Assembly: GCA_943329075.2 (NCBI GenBank)
Contig: CALQCM020000002.1
Coordinates: forward strand, 62,001-126,000
Origin: Chitinophaga pinensis
Lineage (GTDB): Bacteria; Pseudomonadota; Gammaproteobacteria; Burkholderiales; SG8-41
Length of the DNA stretch: 64,000 nt
Reading direction: 5' to 3'
Positions 59,125 to 64,000 of the stretch are shown here, in pieces (the stretch's first letter is position 1; each line of letters opens with the position of its first letter). The notes under the pieces were generated by a model. It worked only from the letters and a program-made list of their open reading frames with translations, did not search any database and was not told the DNA's origin. Position numbers and translations under genes: made by a program.

Positions 59125-60513
59125 ATGGCGACATTGTTGCGCACCGAACTTCCATACCGCGAAAACAGCGCCGCCTTGTTCGAGGCGGTAGCGGATCAAC
59201 CGTGGGCGGTGTTTCTCGACAGTGGCAAACACGATCTGACGCAGTCGCGTTACGACATCATCGCCGCCGAGCCGTACATCACGCTGGTGACGCGCGGCAA
59301 CCTGACCGAGGTGCGCGGCGAGGAAACCGAACTGTCGCGCGAGGACCCCTTCGACCTATTACGCCGCCATCTCGCGATCGATGCCGCTGCCGGTTGCGAG
59401 TTGCCGTTCTGCGGTGGCGCGCTCGGTTATTTTTCCTATGATCTGGCGCGCCGCTTTGAAAAACTGCCGGTGTACGCGCGCAGCGAGGAGAAGATGCCGG
59501 AAATGGCAGTCGGCATTTACGACTGGGCCGTCGTCATCGATCACCATGAGCGCCGCAGCTGGCTGGTCGGGCAGGGCCGCGATCCGGAGACGGACTGGAA
59601 GTGGGACCGCCTCGTCGCGCAATTCAGCGCGCCGCCCGCCGAGCGCGCGCGCCAGCCCTTCCGCATCACCGGTCCGTTGCAGTCGAACCTGACGCGCGAT
59701 GCGTACGCGCGGCGCTTCCGTCGTGTCATCGACTTCATTCACGCCGGCGATTGTTACCAGATCAATCTGGCGCAGCGTTTTTCGGCGCCGGCGGTGGGCG
59801 ATCCGTGGGGTGCCTACCAGGCGCTGCGCATCGTCAATCCGGCGCCGTACTCGGCCTATTTGCGCACGCCCTACGGCAGCGTATTGTCGTCGTCGCCGGA
59901 ACGATTTCTGCAAGTGCGCGACGGTGTCGTCGAAACCAAACCGATCAAGGGCACGCGGCCGCGCGCCGGTCATCCGCGGTTAGACGCCGAGCGCGTTGCG
60001 GAATTGCAGGCGAGCAGCAAGGACCGCGCTGAAAACGTCATGATCGTCGATCTTTTGCGCAACGATTTGTCGAAGAGCTGCGAGACCGGTTCGGTCAAAG
60101 TGCCGCGCTTGTTTGAAGTGGAAAGTTTTGCCACCGTGCATCACCTCGTCAGCACGGTGACCGGCAAACTGCGCGCCGGCTGTGACGCGCTCGATCTGTT
60201 GCGCGGCTGTTTTCCCGGCGGCTCGATCACCGGCGCGCCGAAAAGGCGCGCGATGCAGATCATCGAAGAGCTCGAACCGCAGCGCCGCGGTGTGTATTGC
60301 GGCGCCATCGGCTACCTCGGCTGCGACGGCAGCATGGACCTCAACATCGCGATTCGCACGCTGGTCTGTTCCGGCGGCAGCGTGCGCTTCTGGGCGGGCG
60401 GCGGCATCGTCGCCGATTCGCAGCTCGACGAGGAATATCAGGAAACCTTCGACAAGGCCGACGCCCTGTTGAAGCTGCTGCAGCGCACGGCCTTCTCCCA
60501 GGCCGCGGGGTAA
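59125..60513 (+). CDS. pabB: Aminodeoxychorismate synthase component I
   Basis: A 462-residue chorismate-utilising enzyme. PIKGTRPR carries the Lys typical of PabB (anthranilate synthases have Ala there). DRAENVMIVDLLRNDL and GCFPGGSITGAPKRRAMQIIEELEP are the catalytic core motifs. With the glutamine amidotransferase PabA it makes aminodeoxychorismate for folate. No pabA or pabC is in the window. The length is about that of a stand-alone PabB without the C-terminal PabC fusion. Confidence 0.93.
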   Translation: MATLLRTELPYRENSAALFEAVADQPWAVFLDSGKHDLTQSRYDIIAAEPYITLVTRGNLTEVRGEETELSREDPFDLLRRHLAIDAAAGCELPFCGGALGYFSYDLARRFEKLPVYARSEEKMPEMAVGIYDWAVVIDHHERRSWLVGQGRDPETDWKWDRLVAQFSAPPAERARQPFRITGPLQSNLTRDAYARRFRRVIDFIHAGDCYQINLAQRFSAPAVGDPWGAYQALRIVNPAPYSAYLRTPYGSVLSSSPERFLQVRDGVVETKPIKGTRPRAGHPRLDAERVAELQASSKDRAENVMIVDLLRNDLSKSCETGSVKVPRLFEVESFATVHHLVSTVTGKLRAGCDALDLLRGCFPGGSITGAPKRRAMQIIEELEPQRRGVYCGAIGYLGCDGSMDLNIAIRTLVCSGGSVRFWAGGGIVADSQLDEEYQETFDKADALLKLLQRTAFSQAAG

Positions 60514-60573
60514 TTTCATGCCGACGCAGGTGTTGTAATGCGGCTGCAACAATATTTTGATATTATTCGAAAC

Positions 60574-60918
60574 ATGAAATCAAACGACGCGGTAAAAGCG
60601 CTGGGTGCACTCGCGCAGGAAACCCGGCTGGCCATATTCCGCCTGCTGGTTGCACACGGGCCGCAGGGCCTGATCGCCGGCAAAATCGCCTCGACGCTGG
60701 ACATCCTGCCGGCGACATTGTCCTTCCATCTGAAGGAACTCAGCGCTGCCGGTCTGCTGGAAGCGCGCAATGAGGGGCGTTTCATTTTTTATTCGGCGCG
60801 CTATGACCGCATGAACGAACTGGTCGCATTCCTGACGGCGAATTGCTGCGGCGGCAATCCCTGTACCCCGGTGACGGTGTGCAAGCCGGCGGCGCGCCGG
60901 GTCAAAACCAACGCCTGA
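60574..60918 (+). CDS. arsR: ArsR-family transcriptional regulator
   Basis: A 114-residue winged-helix repressor. The HTH is IASTLDILPATLSFHLKELSAAGL. The usual ELCVC arsenic site in helix 3 is missing. Instead a C-terminal cluster NCCGGNPC and VTVC offers thiols, as in ArsR proteins that sense As(III) with a C-terminal Cys pair plus a third Cys. ATG 60574 (MKSNDAV) is the family-like start. An ATG at 60538 is in frame, but the bases between are an A/T-rich, dyad-like stretch (AATATTTTGATATTATT) that looks like operator DNA. It is the first gene of the ars operon. Confidence 0.9.
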   Translation: MKSNDAVKALGALAQETRLAIFRLLVAHGPQGLIAGKIASTLDILPATLSFHLKELSAAGLLEARNEGRFIFYSARYDRMNELVAFLTANCCGGNPCTPVTVCKPAARRVKTNA

Positions 60919-60930
60919 ACGGAGAACCCG

Positions 60931-61434
60931 ATGGCCATCGATAGACCCTATAACGTGCTTTTTTTGTGCACCCATAATTCGGCACGCAGCTTGATGGCCG
61001 AGGCGATCATGAACAATCTCGCCATTAACCGCGGCCTTTTCAAGGGCTACAGCGCGGGCAGCCATCCGTCGGGGCGGCCGAATCCGTTTGCGCTCGACCA
61101 GATTCAGCGCGCCGGTCTGCCGGTCGAGGGCATACGCAGCAAGGACTGGAACGAATTTACGCTGGCCGGCGCGCCGCCGCTGGATTTCGTCTTCACTGTC
61201 TGCGACAACGCGGCCAACGAGGTCTGCCCGGTGTGGCCGGGTCAGCCGATGACGGCGCACTGGGGCGTGCCCGATCCGTCCAATACCGAGGGCAGCGACG
61301 AACAAAAGCGGCACGCGTTTGCAGAAACCTTCCGCATTCTTGCGCTGCGTATCGGGCTGTTCGCGAGCCTGCCGATGGACAAACTTGACCGCCTGAGCAT
61401 CAAGCAAAAACTCGACGAGATTGGCAAATCATGA
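60931..61434 (+). CDS. arsC: Arsenate reductase (LMW phosphatase type)
   Basis: A 167-residue enzyme of the low-molecular-weight tyrosine-phosphatase fold. The P-loop LCTHNSARS has Cys13 as nucleophile and Arg19. VCDNAANEVCP and HWGVPDPS (with the Asp acid) complete the site. It reduces arsenate to arsenite for export by Acr3. It begins 12 bp after arsR, and its stop overlaps the acr3 start (ATGA). Confidence 0.93.
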   Translation: MAIDRPYNVLFLCTHNSARSLMAEAIMNNLAINRGLFKGYSAGSHPSGRPNPFALDQIQRAGLPVEGIRSKDWNEFTLAGAPPLDFVFTVCDNAANEVCPVWPGQPMTAHWGVPDPSNTEGSDEQKRHAFAETFRILALRIGLFASLPMDKLDRLSIKQKLDEIGKS

Positions 61435-62504
61435 GTGGCAGTACCGCAACGGCCGCCGCGCCGCCGGTGATGGGCGTATTCGAACGCTTTCTCACGCTGT
61501 GGGTGTTTCTCTGCATCATCGCCGGTGTCGTGCTCGGGCAGTGGTTGCCATCCGCCTTCCACGCGATTGGCGACATGGAAGTCGCGCGCGTCAATCTGCC
61601 GGTCGGCGCGCTGATCTGGGTGATGATCATCCCGATGCTGCTGAATATCGACTTCGCTTCGATTGCACAGGTGCGCAGCCAGTGGCGCGGGATCGCCGTG
61701 ACGGTGTTCATCAACTGGGCGGTGAAGCCGTTTTCGATGGCGCTGCTCGGCTGGATCTTCATTCGCCATCTGTTTGCGCCGTATCTGCCGGCGGCGCAGA
61801 TCGACAGCTATTTCGCCGGACTGATTTTGCTGGCGGCGGCGCCGTGCACGGCGATGGTGTTCGTGTGGAGCCGGCTGACCAAGGGGGATCCGTATTTCAC
61901 CCTGAGCCAGGTTGCCTTGAACGACGTCATCATGGTGTTTGCTTTCGGGCCGATCGTGGCGCTGCTGCTCGGGCTGGCCTCGATTACGGTGCCGTGGGAC
62001 ACGCTGTTGATTTCGGTCGCGCTCTACATCGTGGTCCCGGTGATCCTCTCGCAGATCTGGCGGCGCGTTTTGCTGGCGCGCGGCGGCACTGCGGCCCTCG
62101 AGCGCACACTGGCCACGCTGCATCCGCTGTCGCTGCTGTCACTGCTCGCCACGCTGGTGCTGCTGTTCGGGTTTCAGGGCGAGGCCATCATCAAGCAGCC
62201 GCTGGTGATCGCCATGCTGGCGGTGCCGATCGTCATCCAGGTCTATTTCAATTCGGCGCTCGCCTACTGGCTGAACCGCCGCTGCGGTGTGGCACACAAT
62301 GTGGCCTGTCCGTCGGCGCTGATCGGGGCCAGCAATTTCTTTGAACTCGCGGTCGCTGCGGCGATCAGCCTGTTCGGGTTCGAGTCGGGCGCGGCGCTGG
62401 CTACCGTGGTCGGTGTGCTGATCGAAGTGCCGGTGATGCTGTCGGTGGTGCGCATCGTCAATGCCTCGAAAAAATGGTACGAGACTGACCTTAACCTTAA
62501 ATAG
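61431..62504 (+). CDS. acr3: ACR3-family arsenite efflux transporter
   Basis: A 357-residue inner-membrane protein with ten helices. GVFERFLTLWVFLCIIAGVVLGQ starts it, and LAAAPCTAMVFVWS contains the conserved Cys of Acr3 (PCTAMVF). ALNDVIMVFAF, GASNFFELAVA and the C-terminal helix follow. It exports arsenite by proton exchange. It is coupled by ATGA overlap to arsC and closes the arsR-arsC-acr3 operon. Confidence 0.94.
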   Translation: MSGSTATAAAPPVMGVFERFLTLWVFLCIIAGVVLGQWLPSAFHAIGDMEVARVNLPVGALIWVMIIPMLLNIDFASIAQVRSQWRGIAVTVFINWAVKPFSMALLGWIFIRHLFAPYLPAAQIDSYFAGLILLAAAPCTAMVFVWSRLTKGDPYFTLSQVALNDVIMVFAFGPIVALLLGLASITVPWDTLLISVALYIVVPVILSQIWRRVLLARGGTAALERTLATLHPLSLLSLLATLVLLFGFQGEAIIKQPLVIAMLAVPIVIQVYFNSALAYWLNRRCGVAHNVACPSALIGASNFFELAVAAAISLFGFESGAALATVVGVLIEVPVMLSVVRIVNASKKWYETDLNLK

Positions 62505-62563
62505 TCGAGGAAGTTGACGACGAAAAATTCCGAGCCTGCCACTTGTCGGAGATGACGGTCCGG

Positions 62564-62794
62564 TCAGAACCAGCTCTCGACTTTAGCGCGCGCCGGAATG
62601 CCGCCGGCGTGCACGACTTTGCCGTCAATGACCACGCCCGGCGTGGACATGATGCCCCAGCCCGCGATGGCCTGCATGTCCTCGATTTTCTCCAGCGCGA
62701 TTTCAATGCCTTTGGCCCTGGCGACTTCATCGATCAGTTTCGTTGTGCTTTTGCAGTTGCTGCAGCCGGGGCCGAGGACTTTCACGTTCTTCAT
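62564..62794 (-). CDS. Small thioredoxin-like redox protein
   Basis: A 76-residue mini-thioredoxin (TM0996/MTH895 type). The active site is GPGCSNCKST with C11 and C14, and the cis-Pro loop is MSTPGVVIDGKVVHAGG. It is usually found next to DUF318-type permeases, as it is here, and probably serves as its reductant or metal chaperone. It follows the permease gene by 9 bp on the minus strand. It is convergent with acr3. Confidence 0.92.
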   Translation of the reverse strand: MKNVKVLGPGCSNCKSTTKLIDEVARAKGIEIALEKIEDMQAIAGWGIMSTPGVVIDGKVVHAGGIPARAKVESWF

Positions 62795-62803
62795 GTGGAT
62801 CTC

Positions 62804-63853
62804 CTATAAGACCGCGTTAAAAACATAACCCACGATGAGGATGCCCACCGCGACGACACTGGCGAATGTGGCGATCAGCGGCAGCTTCAATACCTTGCGC
62901 AGGATGATCATCTCCGGCAGTGACAGCGCGATCACGCTCATCATGAATGCGAGCACCGTGCCGAGCGCCGCACCTTTGCCAATCAGGGCTTCCACCACCG
63001 GAATGATGCCGGCGGCATTCGAATACATCGGCACGCCAATGAGAACGGCGGCAGGTACAGACCACCACGGCGCATCTTTGCCCATGATGCCGGCCATGTA
63101 GTCTTCGGGTACGTAGCCGTGAATGCCGGCGCCGAGCGCAATGCCCGCGAGTATGTAGGGCCAGACCTTGCCGACGATGTCTTTGACCTGAGCGATTGCC
63201 GAGTCAATACGCTCGGCCCACGATAGGCGTTCGTCTGCAGAGGAAACATTTGCAGCGACCTGCAGGGCGCGCACCCAGTCTTCGAGGTAGCGCTCCATGC
63301 CGAGTTTGCCAATGATGACGCCGGCGACAATGGCGACCGAAAGGCCCAGCAACAGGTAAAGCCCGGCGACTTTCCAGCCGAACATGCCGAACAGAAGCGC
63401 AAGAGCAACCTCGTTGACCATCGGCGCAGCGATCAGAAAGGAGAAGGTAATCCCCAGCGGCACGCCGGCGGAGAGAAACCCGATAAACAGCGGCACCGCC
63501 GAGCAGGAACAAAACGGCGTGACGATGCCGAGTGTGGCGGCGAAAACGTTGCCTACGCCGATGCGCTTGCCCGATAGCAGGGCCCGCGTGCGCTCAGGGG
63601 ACACAAAGGTGTGCACGATGCCCATCATGAACACGATCAGGGTGAGCAGGAGCAACACCTTCGGTGTGTCGTAGAAAAAGAAATGCAGTGCTTCGCCGAG
63701 ATGGGTGTCGCGGGACAACCCGGTCGGCACGAGCAGGGCATCGGCAAACGCCGTCAGGTTCCAGTACGCACCAATCCAGACGGCCAGCGCGAGGGCCACC
63801 CAGCCCCAAGGGGCGCTGCGCGGATGCGGCGCGGCAACGGTTGTCATAGTCAC
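62804..63853 (-). CDS. Permease, ArsP/DUF318 type
   Basis: A 349-residue inner-membrane permease of the PF03773 family, with about eight helices. FCSCSAVPLFIGFLSAGVPLG is the hallmark CxCS(A/T)xP segment, and NSNAAGIIPVVE-like YSNAAGIIPVVEALIGKG is in the second half. ArsP members export trivalent organoarsenicals, and others are of unknown substrate. Adjacent arsR-arsC-acr3 and the mini-thioredoxin support an arsenical role. It is the start of a two-gene minus-strand unit. Confidence 0.88.
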   Translation of the reverse strand: MTMTTVAAPHPRSAPWGWVALALAVWIGAYWNLTAFADALLVPTGLSRDTHLGEALHFFFYDTPKVLLLLTLIVFMMGIVHTFVSPERTRALLSGKRIGVGNVFAATLGIVTPFCSCSAVPLFIGFLSAGVPLGITFSFLIAAPMVNEVALALLFGMFGWKVAGLYLLLGLSVAIVAGVIIGKLGMERYLEDWVRALQVAANVSSADERLSWAERIDSAIAQVKDIVGKVWPYILAGIALGAGIHGYVPEDYMAGIMGKDAPWWSVPAAVLIGVPMYSNAAGIIPVVEALIGKGAALGTVLAFMMSVIALSLPEMIILRKVLKLPLIATFASVVAVGILIVGYVFNAVL

Positions 63854-64000
63854 GACATTTCCTTGGGCGGCAGGGCGTGCCGGCCGCCTTCAATCGAACT
63901 TTTAATCAGGCTGACCATTGCCAATTTTAATGCCAGTGCCATTGCAATGAAATGGGCGTGGTGTAGGCTGGAGAATCAATAGAAAAAAAGAGGGAATAAC

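Overview
The window reads as chromosome of a betaproteobacterium, most likely a Burkholderiales-type heterotroph. Four stand-alone Bug/TctC solute-binding proteins, a DUF3567 protein, a phasin, a CzcE-like protein and high-GC coding sequence (with long antisense shadow frames) all fit this. No rRNA, tRNA or CRISPR array was seen. Nothing recognisable lies in 1-192 or 63854-64000.

Layout. 0.2-11.4 kb: three Bug proteins, a spermidine-synthase-like membrane fusion, MFS and DMT exporters, a CzcE-like protein, DUF3567 with a perfect palindrome upstream, a DEDDh exonuclease/GIY-YIG fusion and an HTH-only IclR-type protein. 11.6-20.2 kb: lutA, lutB and lutC of the LutABC lactate-oxidation system, interleaved with a ketopantoate-reductase-like gene, an enolase-superfamily gene, a phospholipase D lipoprotein and mmsA. 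20.2-25.1 kb: an AT-richer insert carrying trkA-trkH, IS-end remnants and a broken integrase, bracketed by two 100-bp copies of the lutC 3' end. 25.1-34 kb: an antiporter, a TRAP transporter operon with an oversized large permease, an MFS transporter, a GhrB-like dehydrogenase and an AEC carrier. 34-42.9 kb: two coupled genes (secreted unknown plus beta-hydroxyacid dehydrogenase), a CitE-like lyase, a GGDEF/EAL protein, an SbmA/BacA-like ABC exporter, a CBS protein and a MoaB-like protein. 43-47.7 kb: a phasin with a clear promoter, then a Mla-type lipid ABC operon and a HIT protein. 48-51.3 kb: a catabolic operon (2-hydroxyacid dehydrogenase, cupin, creatininase, Gfo/Idh/MocA) divergent from a GntR/FCD regulator, with a palindrome between them. 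52.1-53.6 kb: an AhpD/carboxymuconolactone decarboxylase-like gene with an in-frame UGA, then a patatin lipoprotein. 53.6-60.5 kb: rhomboid, GluQ-RS, formaldehyde-detoxifying alcohol dehydrogenase, a phosphoesterase, a fourth Bug protein and PabB. 60.5-63.9 kb: arsenic resistance (arsR-arsC-acr3) convergent with a thioredoxin-like protein and a permease.

The two most notable signals are (1) the probable selenoprotein at 52158-52718, where UGA replaces the second Cys of a CxxC motif and is followed by a hairpin with a GGUC loop at the spacing of bacterial SECIS elements, and (2) the 4.86-kb trkAH island in the 3' end of lutC, whose 5' end is itself remodelled by heptanucleotide repeats and an 85-bp duplication. 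Also notable are a palindromic repeat element inserted in frame into the signal-peptide region of a Bug gene and a TRAP large permease with about 160 extra residues.
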